The notes: generated by a model from the letters alone, not told the origin. A DNA stretch of 64,000 bases from Sporosarcina sp. Marseille-Q4063 (GCF_018309085.1 NZ_CP070502.1:1984001-2048000); one strand, 5' to 3'; positions 17,317-25,591 are shown, counted from the stretch's first letter. Program-made: numbers and translations.

Positions 17317-17871
17317 TTATTTAGCAGTAATTGCCGCGCATGCAATTCGGTCTCCGGAATTACCGGCAGGATCTGTTTCGTAATCGTCTGGACCTTCGTG
17401 AATGACAATTGCGCTGCCGTCTTTATCGAGGATGGAATTGTCCTTGCCTGGCTTCAGCGTGATATCCGTTAAGTGCAAGCTGACATTCACTTTTCCGTCT
17501 TCGTCAACTTCGATGTTTGGCAAATCACCTAAATGGAAACCTTTCGGATTATCAAAACCATGTTCTTTGGATGTCGGATTAAAGTGACCGCCAGCTGACT
17601 CGAATGTTGGCGGTGTGCATTCGCCTTTTTCATGAATATGGGTACCGTGTAGACCAGGTTTAAGCCCTTCCGCCTTAATATCGATGGTTAAGCCTTTGCC
17701 ATCTTCAGTCAGCGTCACTTCCCCAATCTCTTCCCCATCGACATTTATCATCGGGGCACTCAGACTTTCTGTTTTATCACCACTGACAGGTAGTTTTGTT
17801 TTCTTCTGCAAGCAACCGGACATGACGAATACTAAACAACAACTGATAAACAGTAATAATATGCGTTTCAA
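17317..17871 (-). CDS. Cu/Zn superoxide dismutase-like lipoprotein
   Basis: Exported SOD-family protein (184 aa) with a lipoprotein signal (lipobox MSGC, Cys20). All expected metal ligands seem present: THIH for two copper histidines, AGGHFNP for the bridging one, EHG and GFHLGDLPN for zinc His and Asp, and IVIHEGPDD for the last copper histidine; GDRIACA closes the fold. B. subtilis YojM is known to lack a copper ligand, so this one may be enzymatically active. The start is TTG behind AGGAGG. Alone between the CAP gene and the purC terminator. Confidence 0.9.
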   Translation of the reverse strand: MKRILLLFISCCLVFVMSGCLQKKTKLPVSGDKTESLSAPMINVDGEEIGEVTLTEDGKGLTIDIKAEGLKPGLHGTHIHEKGECTPPTFESAGGHFNPTSKEHGFDNPKGFHLGDLPNIEVDEDGKVNVSLHLTDITLKPGKDNSILDKDGSAIVIHEGPDDYETDPAGNSGDRIACAAITAK

Positions 17872-17956
17872 TAGAACTCCTCCTAGGAAAATGTTTTCAT
17901 TTTCTTAGGATGTCCTATTTTTCACCAAATTATGCATGGTACTTTCCCCCACAACA

Positions 17957-18000
17957 AAAGCGACGCCTTCCTTACTTTTCGTAAGGAAGGCGTCGCTTTT
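17957..18000 (-). terminator. Terminator of purC
   Basis: Nearly perfect stem of about 19 bp (AAAGCGACGCCTTCCTTAC and its complement), loop of about 5 nt, T run on the plus side and GTTGTG on the minus side. It directly follows the purC stop at 18003. Confidence 0.85.
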
Positions 18001-18002
18001 TT

Positions 18003-18686
18003 TCAATCAAGAAATAATTTTTCTAATTCGAGTGGGACGATGGATAGTCCATCTTTGTAAACACGCATATTACCACCTGAAATTTCGTCAATCAGCATGA
18101 TTTCATCCGTTTCACTATTGCGTCCAAATTCTAGTTTAATATCATAAAGTTCTAATCCTTTGGCCGCTAGCTCGTCTTTGACAATTTCAGATACTTCTTT
18201 CGTCAACGTTACGATTGTTTCATATTCTTCAGCTGTTAACAGGCCGAGTTGACTGAGCGCGTCTTGACTGATGGGCGGATCGTTGCGCTCGTCGTCTTTT
18301 AATGTCACTTCAACAAAGGCATCTAATGGTTGGCCTTCTTCGCAATATGCGCCGAACCTTTTAAGAAAACTTCCAACTGCGTGGTATCTGCAAATCACTT
18401 CAAGTCCTTTTCCGAATGCAGTTGCCGATTTTACTGTCATTGATACATCGTCGAGATCCGTAGTTACATAATGCGTCGGAATGTCTTTTTCCATCATTTT
18501 TTCGAAAAAGTATTTCGTCATGCGTAGTCCCGATTTCCCCATTCCTTCTATTGTCAGTCCAACCTGGTTCGCACCTGGATCAAATACGCCGTTTTCACCT
18601 GTTACATCGTCTTTAAATTTCAAGAGTACATTTCCGCCGTCTAGTTTATAGACGTCTTTCGTTTTGCCTTTATAGAGAAGTTCCAT
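18003..18686 (-). CDS. purC: Phosphoribosylaminoimidazole-succinocarboxamide synthase (SAICAR synthase)
   Basis: ATP-dependent enzyme of de novo purine synthesis that joins CAIR and aspartate. The 227 aa contain the N-terminal LLYKGKTKDVY, ICRYHAVGSFLKRFG, the LKDDERNDPPIS segment and the signature LYDIKLEFG...LIDEISGGNMRV. Length fits the bacterial single-domain form (about 235). It stands alone, not in a pur operon, with its own terminator, so the genome may carry another copy in the pur operon. It could be a paralogue with an altered substrate. No PurR box or purine riboswitch was seen upstream. Confidence 0.92.
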   Translation of the reverse strand: MELLYKGKTKDVYKLDGGNVLLKFKDDVTGENGVFDPGANQVGLTIEGMGKSGLRMTKYFFEKMMEKDIPTHYVTTDLDDVSMTVKSATAFGKGLEVICRYHAVGSFLKRFGAYCEEGQPLDAFVEVTLKDDERNDPPISQDALSQLGLLTAEEYETIVTLTKEVSEIVKDELAAKGLELYDIKLEFGRNSETDEIMLIDEISGGNMRVYKDGLSIVPLELEKLFLD

Positions 18687-18859
18687 GAGCTCGTCCCTTT
18701 CCGTCCAACTTTATTCTTATAGCTCTAGTATAAAGGAATTTTGCGGGAAGAAAAAGAAATGTGTGGGATTTTGTGTTTTTATTGGTTTGTCGGTGGGTGC
18801 GGCGGAATGTGGCTTTGGTCGTTTCAGCCGCTTTTACAAATCAATCTTTTCCGCGTTAC

Positions 18860-18901
18860 TTGATGCAGGTCAAGGATTCATTAGCAAAAGCGTCTTATGA
18901 T
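18860..18901 (+). promoter_or_regulatory. FNR-type box and promoter of the metal ATPase operon
   Basis: TTGATgcagGTCAA (18860-18873) differs from the FNR consensus TTGAT-N4-ATCAA at one base. A TATGAT -10 element lies at 18896-18901, so transcription should start near 18908. The box centre (18866.5) is then at about -41.5, the classical class II activator position. No good -35 hexamer is visible, as expected for an activated promoter. Confidence 0.7.
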
Positions 18902-18940
18902 GTATATAGAAAGTAAATACACTATTGGAGGATGAGAAAA

Positions 18941-19162
18941 ATGAAAAAAGCAGTATTTGGTTTAGAGCCGTTGAGCTGTCCGACTTGTATTAAGAAGATC
19001 GAGAACACGGTTGGGAAAATGGATGGTGTGGAAGAAGTTAAGGTTTTATTTAATTCCAACAAGGTCCGCGCGCAGTTTAACGAAGATATTGTGCAGGCGG
19101 AGCAGATTCACGAAGTCATCACGAAGCTAGGTTATCCAGTTGTATCGCAAAAAGTTTCATAA
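18941..19162 (+). CDS. Heavy-metal-associated (HMA) domain protein
   Basis: A 73-aa ferredoxin-like metal-binding domain. The motif is LSCPTCIKKIENTV, that is CxxC (Cys11 and Cys14) at the normal HMA site, followed by MDGVEEVKV and the final GYPV strand. The ATG at 18941 has GGAGG at 9 nt; the earlier in-frame ATG at 18932 is inside that site. It lies 23 bp before the P-type ATPase, which itself has no N-terminal HMA domain, so this protein may act as its detached metal-binding domain or chaperone. The metal is not known. Confidence 0.88.
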   Translation: MKKAVFGLEPLSCPTCIKKIENTVGKMDGVEEVKVLFNSNKVRAQFNEDIVQAEQIHEVITKLGYPVVSQKVS

Positions 19163-19185
19163 CTAATAAGAGAGGTGGAAAAGTC

Positions 19186-21072
19186 ATGAACGCAAAACGC
19201 ACTTCGCAAATTACCGCGGTAACTGGCATTCTTCTAGCCATTGCAGTCGGCCTCCATTTCGGGGGCCTACACGAATGGCGCCAAGGTACGCTTATCGCTG
19301 CCACGGTTATCGCAGGTATTCCAATTTCCTTAAAAGCATTTCAAGCATTAAGAATGAAAGCATTCAGTATCGAACTTCTTGTCACAATCGCAGTTATCGG
19401 TGCCCTCTTCATCGGCGAATATGTCGAATCCGCAGCCGTTACATTCCTCTTTTTATTTGGTGCATTCCTCGAAGCGCGCACGCTCGAAAAAACACGCTCC
19501 TCCCTTCGCTCCCTCATCGACATGGCCCCGATGGAAGCGACAGTCATGCGGGATGGTGAAGCAGTTATTATCTCGGTAGATGACGTGGAAAAAGGCGACC
19601 GCGTCATCATTCGATCCGGTGAAAAAGTAGCCATCGACGGTGCAATCGTTTCGGGTAAAGCTTCATTGAACGAAGCTGCCATCACTGGTGAATCAGTACC
19701 CGCTTCAAAATCAATCGACGACCGTGTATTCAGCGGAACGATTGTCGATAACGGATTTATCGAAGTCATTGCAGATAAAGTCGGCGATGACACGACATTC
19801 GCTCGCATTATCGAACTTGTCGAAGATGCCCAAGAAGCAAAATCGAAGACGCAAAAGTTCTTGGATCGATTCGCGAATGTTTATACACCGGCTATCGTAA
19901 TCTTGTCTGTAGTCGTTTATATTTTCACTCGTAATATCGAAATGACGCTAACCTTCCTCGTTGTCGCTTGTCCAGGGGCGCTTGTTATATCTGCACCCGT
20001 ATCCATCGTTGCAGGGGTCGGAAACGGCGCACGAAACGGTGTGCTCGTTAAAGGCGGAGACATCATGGAAACGCTCGCTAAAATCGATACCGTTGTTTTT
20101 GATAAAACAGGTACGCTCACAAGAGGTCGCCCGGAAGTGACAGATATTCATACCTTTTCCGTTGATGAAAACGATTTACTTCGCATCGTCGCGGAAGCTG
20201 AAATGATTTCAGAACATCACCTTGGGCAAACAATCGTGAAAGAAGCTCGAAAACGCGATATTCCCCTTTTGAATGAACCCGAAGAAGCCGAAGTCATTGA
20301 AGGAAATGGTATCCGCGCACAAATCGAAGATAAACTGCTCACGATCGGTAATCGAAAATTGATGGCTGCTAACGGAATCAATGTGGAAGATACAGTGGAA
20401 AGTTATGCTGTGAAACGCGAAAAACTTGGCAACACTGCAATTTTTGCAGCAGTAGACGGTGTCGTTGCAGGGATTTTCTCCATTGCCGATCAAATTCGAC
20501 CAGAAGCCAAAAGTGCTCTGAATGAACTTCGAGCAAGTGGCGTGAAACAAATTATCATGCTGACCGGGGATAACCGCCATACTGCGGAACTGGTCGGAAA
20601 ACAGCTTGGATTAGATGCGATCCATGCCGAACTACTTCCAGAAGACAAAGTAGCCATGATTCAAAAGTTGAAAGATGCAGGACACAAAGTCGCAATGGCT
20701 GGAGATGGCATTAACGATGCACCCGCAATCGCAACAGCGGACATCGGGCTCGCGATGGGAGAAGGCGGAACCGATATCTCGATGGAAACAGCCGACGTCG
20801 TCTTGATGGCCGACAGACTCGATCAATTCTCGCATGCTTACTCGCTCGCCAAAGCAACAATTCGAAATATGAAACAAAACACATATTTCGCAGTTGGCAC
20901 AGTTGTCCTTCTTCTCGCCGGCGTTCTCTTAGGAAAAGTATTTCTCGCATCCGGTATGCTCATCCACGAATTGAGCGTACTCCTCGTTATTCTAAACGCA
21001 GTGCGATTAATACGGTATACTAAAAAGCAAGTAGACGTAAAACAGCCGGTGCCGATTTTGCAAACAGAATGA
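19186..21072 (+). CDS. P1B-type heavy-metal ATPase with CPG motif
   Basis: Metal-transporting P-type ATPase, 628 aa, with about 8 membrane helices. It shows TGES (168-171, actuator), DKTGT (306-310, phosphorylation), TGDN, and GDGINDAP. The membrane metal motif is CPG (262-264, in ACPGALVISAPV) rather than the common CPC or SPC, and the HP motif reads SEHHLG instead of SEHPL. The last helix has HELSVLLVILNAVRL. No N-terminal HMA domain; one is encoded just upstream. The direction is probably efflux. The odd motif makes the metal uncertain: iron, haem-linked metals, cobalt or copper are all possible. Confidence 0.9.
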   Translation: MNAKRTSQITAVTGILLAIAVGLHFGGLHEWRQGTLIAATVIAGIPISLKAFQALRMKAFSIELLVTIAVIGALFIGEYVESAAVTFLFLFGAFLEARTLEKTRSSLRSLIDMAPMEATVMRDGEAVIISVDDVEKGDRVIIRSGEKVAIDGAIVSGKASLNEAAITGESVPASKSIDDRVFSGTIVDNGFIEVIADKVGDDTTFARIIELVEDAQEAKSKTQKFLDRFANVYTPAIVILSVVVYIFTRNIEMTLTFLVVACPGALVISAPVSIVAGVGNGARNGVLVKGGDIMETLAKIDTVVFDKTGTLTRGRPEVTDIHTFSVDENDLLRIVAEAEMISEHHLGQTIVKEARKRDIPLLNEPEEAEVIEGNGIRAQIEDKLLTIGNRKLMAANGINVEDTVESYAVKREKLGNTAIFAAVDGVVAGIFSIADQIRPEAKSALNELRASGVKQIIMLTGDNRHTAELVGKQLGLDAIHAELLPEDKVAMIQKLKDAGHKVAMAGDGINDAPAIATADIGLAMGEGGTDISMETADVVLMADRLDQFSHAYSLAKATIRNMKQNTYFAVGTVVLLLAGVLLGKVFLASGMLIHELSVLLVILNAVRLIRYTKKQVDVKQPVPILQTE

Positions 21073-21088
21073 ATTGGGGGGACAATTG

Positions 21089-21793
21089 ATGGGTAACAAT
21101 CAATGTGAACATCACGTCGAAGGTACGGTCGAGATGCAGAAAATGTGCATCTCAATTGTACCGATATTCAACCATTTAGATGCGAATGAAATGAGCGAGA
21201 TTGTAAAAGAAACCAACTCTGTAAAACATCCTCGCGGTCATACAATCTATCATGCCGGGGATACTTCCGATGGACTCTATATCGTACACAAAGGTCGAGT
21301 GAAGATTTATCGTTTATCCGAGACAGGCAAAGAACAATTGGTTCGTATTTTGGGACCTGGAGATTTTACAGGCGATCTTTCATTATTCACAGAATCGGTT
21401 CATGATTCTTATGCAGAAGCAATGGAACCCGTGGAACTATGCGTCATGAGCCGGGATAACTTTCAACAGTTTATCTTAAAATATCCGGCGATTTCGCTGA
21501 AAGTTCTTGGCGAGTTTTCTAGAAGATTAGCGAAAACTGAAAAACAAGCGGCGAATATCGCGATGGAAACTGTTGAGACACGCATTGCGATGTATTTAGC
21601 GGAGGTTTCCGATGAAACGATGAGTAAAACCGTAATGCTACCAATGAGTCGAAAAGATCTTGCCTCACACCTCGGGACGACACCTGAAACGGTCAGTCGG
21701 AAACTTGCGGACTTTGAAGATAATGGCTGGATTAGGCAGCTAAATAATCGTGAGATTGAAATTGTTGATTTAGATGCTTTGCTTCTTATTTAG
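21089..21793 (+). CDS. FNR/CRP-family transcriptional regulator
   Basis: A 234-aa regulator with cyclic-nucleotide-type sensor domain (about 25-140), dimer helix and C-terminal HTH. Recognition helix GTTPETVSRKL carries E-x-x-S-R, the residues with which E. coli FNR reads TTGAT. The N-terminus has C6, H8, H9 and C20 and the sensor domain has C118, aligned with the fourth cluster cysteine of FNR (ELC before MSRD), so an Fe-S cluster or metal/thiol sensing is plausible. ATG 21089 follows GGGGGG at about 7 nt; a TTG 15 bp upstream is less likely. It is 16 bp behind the ATPase gene and likely activates its own operon through the box at 18860-18873. Confidence 0.9.
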   Translation: MGNNQCEHHVEGTVEMQKMCISIVPIFNHLDANEMSEIVKETNSVKHPRGHTIYHAGDTSDGLYIVHKGRVKIYRLSETGKEQLVRILGPGDFTGDLSLFTESVHDSYAEAMEPVELCVMSRDNFQQFILKYPAISLKVLGEFSRRLAKTEKQAANIAMETVETRIAMYLAEVSDETMSKTVMLPMSRKDLASHLGTTPETVSRKLADFEDNGWIRQLNNREIEIVDLDALLLI

Positions 21794-21843
21794 CTCGGTG
21801 ATGAGAACTGGATTTTCAGAATAATATTATGTATAATGGACAT

Positions 21844-21972
21844 ATACTGAAAGAGAGAAACGCAAATGCATTTCTCCCACAACCTCTACCGTCAGGGTGG
21901 TGGTTATCAAAGTGTTTTATTTTCTTCGTGAACCACCCCTTTGCTTGCGACGGCGCGGGGTGGTTTTCTTGT
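21844..21972 (+). ncRNA. Putative antisense RNA (antitoxin of a type I system)
   Basis: On the plus strand TATAAT at 21832-21837 predicts a start near 21844. A hairpin at 21881-21905 and a terminator (AACCACCCC 21931-21939 with GGGGTGGTT 21957-21965, then TTCTTGTTCT) predict an RNA of about 130 nt. It is antisense to the end and 3' untranslated part of the small gene on the minus strand. Its terminator stem is made of the same DNA that encodes TTPRRRKQRGGS in that gene. The -35 region is weak. Confidence 0.5.
21855..21876 (-). terminator. Terminator of the small toxin-like gene
   Basis: On the minus strand GAGAAATGC pairs with GCGTTTCTC (one G-U) around ATTT and is followed by TCTTTC. The toxin-like mRNA would then run over the whole antisense gene. 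Confidence 0.5.
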
Positions 21973-22063
21973 TCTCTAATACATTTTTCCTGAAAAGAAA
22001 TGCGCTTGTCCCTCGCACAATCCCCTTTAGAACTTCTACTAGAAATTCAAGAAATGTTTCCAT
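21917..22063 (-). CDS. Small hydrophobic-basic peptide, probable type I toxin
   Basis: A 48-aa peptide: hydrophobic or amphipathic N-half METFLEFLVEVLKGIVRG and AFLF, then a very basic tail TTPRRRKQRGGSRRK. The ATG (22061-22063) has an extremely strong site AAAGGAGGTG at about 6 nt, but this site is fully buried in a 10-bp hairpin (22072-22100). An extended -10 (TGaTATTAT, 22143-22151) predicts a start near 22136. Together with the antisense RNA and terminator, this has the architecture of Bacillus type I toxin-antitoxin loci such as bsrG/SR4, although the peptide is unlike the known toxins. A small secreted or bacteriocin-like peptide is the alternative. Confidence 0.6.
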   Translation of the reverse strand: METFLEFLVEVLKGIVRGTSAFLFRKNVLENKKTTPRRRKQRGGSRRK

Positions 22064-22071
22064 GATTATCA

Positions 22072-22100
22072 CCTCCTTTCCAAACAAAATGGAAAGAAAG
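22072..22100 (-). promoter_or_regulatory. Hairpin hiding the ribosome site of the toxin-like gene
   Basis: In the minus-strand transcript CTTTCTTTCC (22091-22100) pairs with GGAAAGGAGG (22072-22081), ten pairs including two G-U, around a 9-nt loop. The whole AAAGGAGG site is in the stem. Confidence 0.6.
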
Positions 22101-22194
22101 GATTGATAACCATCCACCCTCACAATATTCAGTTGTGGTTTAATAATATCATGTTTTGATTATTTAAATAACTATAAATGAATATATTAATCAT

Positions 22195-22704
22195 TCAATC
22201 TTTCGACAAACGCACTGACTTCATAATAAAATAGACCATCGAACCAAATATAATCAGTAAGAATACAGGCGAAGACCAAGCGCCCAATGAATCATGTTCG
22301 CCAATGGCAACCTGAATGCCTTTCCAAGTCAAATAGGAAAATAAGAGGACACATTCATTTTTTAATACATTAACAAGCAGGCGGCCATTCAAATATTGCG
22401 CACGGGCATTATCCTTCGTTAAATTCATATAGTTATACACATGTGGAAACTTTTCCAAAAACGTCATGCCAATCCACATCAAAAGCGCCGTTATGGGTAA
22501 AATAAGTATCTCGCCTTTGCTGCCCCAACGATTTACTTCTCCAGCGGCGTTGTAATGCGCAGGAATTTCACTCGGTATTATTGTCCATGACGAGATAAGG
22601 TATACGATCGTCCCGACAAATGCTGCCAATGTAATGACGTTAAGAAACAACTCTAACGGAGTAATTTTCAAGTTCAAAATCGGCCTGTTATTCAATTCGA
22701 CCAT
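22195..22704 (-). CDS. DUF1648 membrane protein
   Basis: A 169-aa membrane protein with four to five helices (about 20-42, 70-88, 112-130, 143-162). It has the DUF1648 core IPSEIPAHYNAAGEVNRWGSK, seen also at the N-terminus of SdpI-type immunity proteins. It lacks the SdpI domain, so the role is unknown. GAGGAG directly abuts the ATG at 22704; an in-frame TTG at 22695 has the same site at 9 nt and is the better start. Confidence 0.85.
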   Translation of the reverse strand: MVELNNRPILNLKITPLELFLNVITLAAFVGTIVYLISSWTIIPSEIPAHYNAAGEVNRWGSKGEILILPITALLMWIGMTFLEKFPHVYNYMNLTKDNARAQYLNGRLLVNVLKNECVLLFSYLTWKGIQVAIGEHDSLGAWSSPVFLLIIFGSMVYFIMKSVRLSKD

Positions 22705-22796
22705 CTCCTCTCTATCAATATTACGGAAAATTATCCGTTAAGTTTCATTGGTTTAGGGAATACATAAACAAAAGAATTGAAATCATCCCATGCGCT

Positions 22797-22825
22797 TTGA
22801 ATTACGCACTTCCTTATGGCATAAT
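22797..22825 (+). promoter_or_regulatory. Promoter of the YitT-family gene
   Basis: TTGAAT (22797-22802), 17-bp spacer, CATAAT (22820-22825), about 45 bp before the start codon. Confidence 0.65.
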
Positions 22826-22869
22826 AGAACAGTTCCAGAAATATACATACGTAAAAAGGAGGTCCCAAA

Positions 22870-23727
22870 ATGTTTTTTATAGAAACAAAACGAATTGCTG
22901 TCGTTATTTTCGGATCATTATTACTTGCAGTTTCCCTGAACTTTTTCTTAATCAATGCGAATGTCTATGCAAGCGGTTTTGCTGGGGCTGCCCAGATAAC
23001 ATCAAGTGTATTCGAGGATTATTTAAATATTAACTTAAGTACAGGAATTTTATTATTACTATTTAATATCCCGGTCTTTATTTTAGGATGGTTCAAAGTA
23101 GGAAAAGGTTTTACCATCTATAGTATTGTTTCCGTTATTTTTGCTACGATTTTCTTAGAAATCTTACCTGTCATTTCGGTTTCAGATGACATTATTCTAA
23201 ATGCTGTCGTTGGGGGTGTGATTGCCGGTATCGGTGTTGGGATATCTTTAAAACTAGGTGCTTCTACAGGCGGCATGGATATCGTTGCAATGGTATTATC
23301 GCGCTTGCAAGATAAACCGATTGGTTTGTATTTTTTGTCACTTAACGGCATCATTATTGTCCTTGCAGGAATTCTTTATAAACCTGAAAATGCTTTATAC
23401 ACAATGCTTGCGCTTTATATAACTACAGCTGTAATCGACATGATTCATACGCGCCATGAGAAAGTGACTGCTATGATTATTACTCGAAAAGCCGATGAAC
23501 TGCAACAAGCCATTCACCAAAAGATGGTGCGCGGAATAACAATTTTACCCGCAAAAGGAGCTTACTCGAAAGAAGATAGAAATATGTTGTACCTCGTCAT
23601 CACACGTTATGAATTATACGATTTAGAAGCGATTATTAAAGAAGTCGATCCGCATGCTTTCACAAATATTGTGCAAACGGTAGGGATTTTCGGATTCTTT
23701 AGACGAGAAGGCGATAATATCGCTTAA
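22870..23727 (+). CDS. YitT-family membrane protein (DUF161/DUF2179)
   Basis: A 285-aa protein with five to six membrane helices (about 10-200, the DUF161 part with GGMDIVAMVLSR) and a C-terminal soluble DUF2179 domain (about 215-275) that ends IVQTVGIFGFF. Many paralogues exist in each Bacillus genome; suggested transport roles remain unproven. GGAGG precedes the ATG at 10 nt. Single gene. Confidence 0.92.
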   Translation: MFFIETKRIAVVIFGSLLLAVSLNFFLINANVYASGFAGAAQITSSVFEDYLNINLSTGILLLLFNIPVFILGWFKVGKGFTIYSIVSVIFATIFLEILPVISVSDDIILNAVVGGVIAGIGVGISLKLGASTGGMDIVAMVLSRLQDKPIGLYFLSLNGIIIVLAGILYKPENALYTMLALYITTAVIDMIHTRHEKVTAMIITRKADELQQAIHQKMVRGITILPAKGAYSKEDRNMLYLVITRYELYDLEAIIKEVDPHAFTNIVQTVGIFGFFRREGDNIA

Positions 23728-23852
23728 TGAAATATAGGGTTTTATTCCAACAGAGAATCCATGTAAATTGGGTTCTCTTTTTCATTTCAAAAATCGAATA
23801 GTTATGCTGAATTGGGGGAAAGTAAATTCAAATTGGCTGTAGGAGAGATTGA

Positions 23853-24992
23853 ATGAGAGCTGTGACTTATCAAGGTCCAAAAGATATTAAAGTGAAAAAG
23901 GTCGATGCACCGAAAATTGAAAAGGCCGATGACATCATTATCAAAGTCACTTCAACGGCAATATGCGGTTCTGATTTGCACATCTATTTAGGGTCGGTGC
24001 CGACTCACAAGGATTATGTTATCGGGCATGAACCGATGGGTATTGTAGAAGAAGTTGGCCCCGCGGTAACCAAGTTGAAAAAGGGTGACCGTGTCATCAT
24101 TCCCTTCAATCTTTCGTGCGGAAATTGTTTTTATTGCGAGCATGAAATGGAAAGTCAATGCGACAATTCCAATCGAAATCCGCATGTCGATACGGGCGGA
24201 TTTTTAGGTTTTACTGAACGGTACGGCAATTATCCTGGCGGGCAAGCTGAATATTTACGCGTTCCTTACGGTAACTTTACGCCTTTCCTCATTCCCGAAT
24301 CATGTGAACTACCCGACGAATCCCTTCTTTTTCTTTCTGATGTTCTACCGACTGCTTATTGGAGTGTCGAAAACGCCGGGGTTAAAAAAGGTGACACAGT
24401 AGCGGTCCTCGGATGCGGGCCAGTCGGACTTATGGTACAGAAGTTCGCTTGGATGAAGGGAGCGAAGCGCGTAATTGCTGTCGATCATGTACCTTATCGT
24501 TTAAATCACGCCGTCAGGATGAATCAGGTAGAAGCATTGAATTTTGAAGACTTCGACGATACGGGAGGACATATTAAAGAAATGACCAGTGGAGGTGTTG
24601 ACATTGTTATCGATTGCGTTGGTATGGACGGTAAGAAAAATATTTTCGAAAAAGCAGGACAAAAAATTAAACTGCAAGGCGGTACGTTGAGCGCGATAGA
24701 TATCGCTCACAATGCCGTCCGTAAATTCGGAACTATTCAACTCACTGGTGTCTACGGGCTGCTTTACAACATGTTTCCACTCGGTGATCTTTGGGAAAGA
24801 AACATCACGTTAATGATGGGTCAAGCCCCAGTCATCCACCACATGCCAACACTTTTTGATATGATTACTAATCGCGAATTCGACCCATCCGAAATTATCA
24901 CACACATCGTACCGCTCGAAGAAGCCGCCATCGCGTATCAGCGTTTTAATGATCATGAAGACGACTGTATTAAAGTTATATTGAAACCTTGA
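23853..24992 (+). CDS. Zinc-dependent alcohol dehydrogenase, formaldehyde-dehydrogenase-like
   Basis: Medium-chain dehydrogenase of 379 aa. Catalytic zinc ligands: Cys in TAICGSDLHIY (about 38) and GHE (about 60-62). Structural zinc cysteines lie in SCGNCFYCEHEMESQC (about 90-105), three visible in CGNCFYC plus one after. The Rossmann motif is VLGCGPVG (about 190), followed by an acidic residue in AVDH, typical for NAD. Similar to AdhB of B. subtilis and to glutathione-independent formaldehyde dehydrogenases. The substrate is not certain. It is a single gene ended by a strong terminator. Confidence 0.9.
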   Translation: MRAVTYQGPKDIKVKKVDAPKIEKADDIIIKVTSTAICGSDLHIYLGSVPTHKDYVIGHEPMGIVEEVGPAVTKLKKGDRVIIPFNLSCGNCFYCEHEMESQCDNSNRNPHVDTGGFLGFTERYGNYPGGQAEYLRVPYGNFTPFLIPESCELPDESLLFLSDVLPTAYWSVENAGVKKGDTVAVLGCGPVGLMVQKFAWMKGAKRVIAVDHVPYRLNHAVRMNQVEALNFEDFDDTGGHIKEMTSGGVDIVIDCVGMDGKKNIFEKAGQKIKLQGGTLSAIDIAHNAVRKFGTIQLTGVYGLLYNMFPLGDLWERNITLMMGQAPVIHHMPTLFDMITNREFDPSEIITHIVPLEEAAIAYQRFNDHEDDCIKVILKP

Positions 24993-24999
24993 TTAAGTT

Positions 25000-25037
25000 A
25001 GGAACTATAAGCCTTTTGTGGTTATAGTTCCTTTTTA
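25000..25037 (+). terminator. Terminator of the alcohol dehydrogenase gene
   Basis: Perfect 11-bp stem AGGAACTATAA/TTATAGTTCCT, 11-nt loop, then TTTT. Confidence 0.85.
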
Positions 25038-25085
25038 AAAACATGATTATAACGGTTCCGAATCAATTAATAACGAGGTGACTAC

Positions 25086-25526
25086 ATGAAAAAAACCTTA
25101 TTTTTTATGTGTGTTTTATTTTTTATAATAAGTTTTAGTTTATATCCAAAAGCTGAATCTACAGATTTCCCCTATCTAAAACCTGTGTGCCCTGTTTCTG
25201 ATGAGTTAATAAAAACGAATGATAACGATAAAGATGAGCTCTTACAAAAACTAAATAAATTAATTCCAGATGCCTATCCAGATGATATATACAGTGAATG
25301 GATCGTGAAAGAAGCAAAACCTTTACGCTCATTAATCGGAGTCCCTTACGAGGAGGCCTATTATGGAATGGCAAATAAGTTATGCAATAAAAAAACAGCT
25401 AATTACTCTTGGTTAATTAAAGTTGAATTTCCTAAGTTATTACCGTCTGCAAGTGCTGCTTCAGGGGTAATGTTTGTCATTAAAGATAAAGACAACGGGT
25501 GGCATGTTTGGTATACCTATCGATAA
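25086..25526 (+). CDS. Small secreted protein of unknown function
   Basis: A 146-aa protein with a cleavable signal peptide (MKKTLFFMCVLFFIISFSLY, likely cleaved near AES). Mature part about 120 aa with two cysteines (VCPVS and LCNKK) that could form a disulphide. It ends in a tryptophan-rich strand WHVWYTYR. I do not recognise a family. The gene uses AT-rich codons compared with the dehydrogenase upstream. ATG after ACGAGGTG. It converges on the methyltransferase gene and shares a bidirectional terminator with it. Confidence 0.75.
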   Translation: MKKTLFFMCVLFFIISFSLYPKAESTDFPYLKPVCPVSDELIKTNDNDKDELLQKLNKLIPDAYPDDIYSEWIVKEAKPLRSLIGVPYEEAYYGMANKLCNKKTANYSWLIKVEFPKLLPSASAASGVMFVIKDKDNGWHVWYTYR

Positions 25527-25538
25527 TACGACTAAAGA

Positions 25539-25582
25539 AAATCACTCATCCATTATAATAAAATAAATGAGTGATTTCTTTT
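25539..25582. terminator. Bidirectional terminator
   Basis: Stem AAATCACTCAT (25539-25549) with ATGAGTGATTT (25567-25577), followed by T-rich sequence on the plus strand and A/T-rich on the other. It lies between convergent genes. Confidence 0.75.
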
Positions 25583-25591
25583 TAAAACTTT

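Noticed and set aside
18685..18900. 71-aa ORF upstream of the HMA gene
   Set aside because: Weak start, odd composition, and it covers the FNR box and promoter of the next operon.
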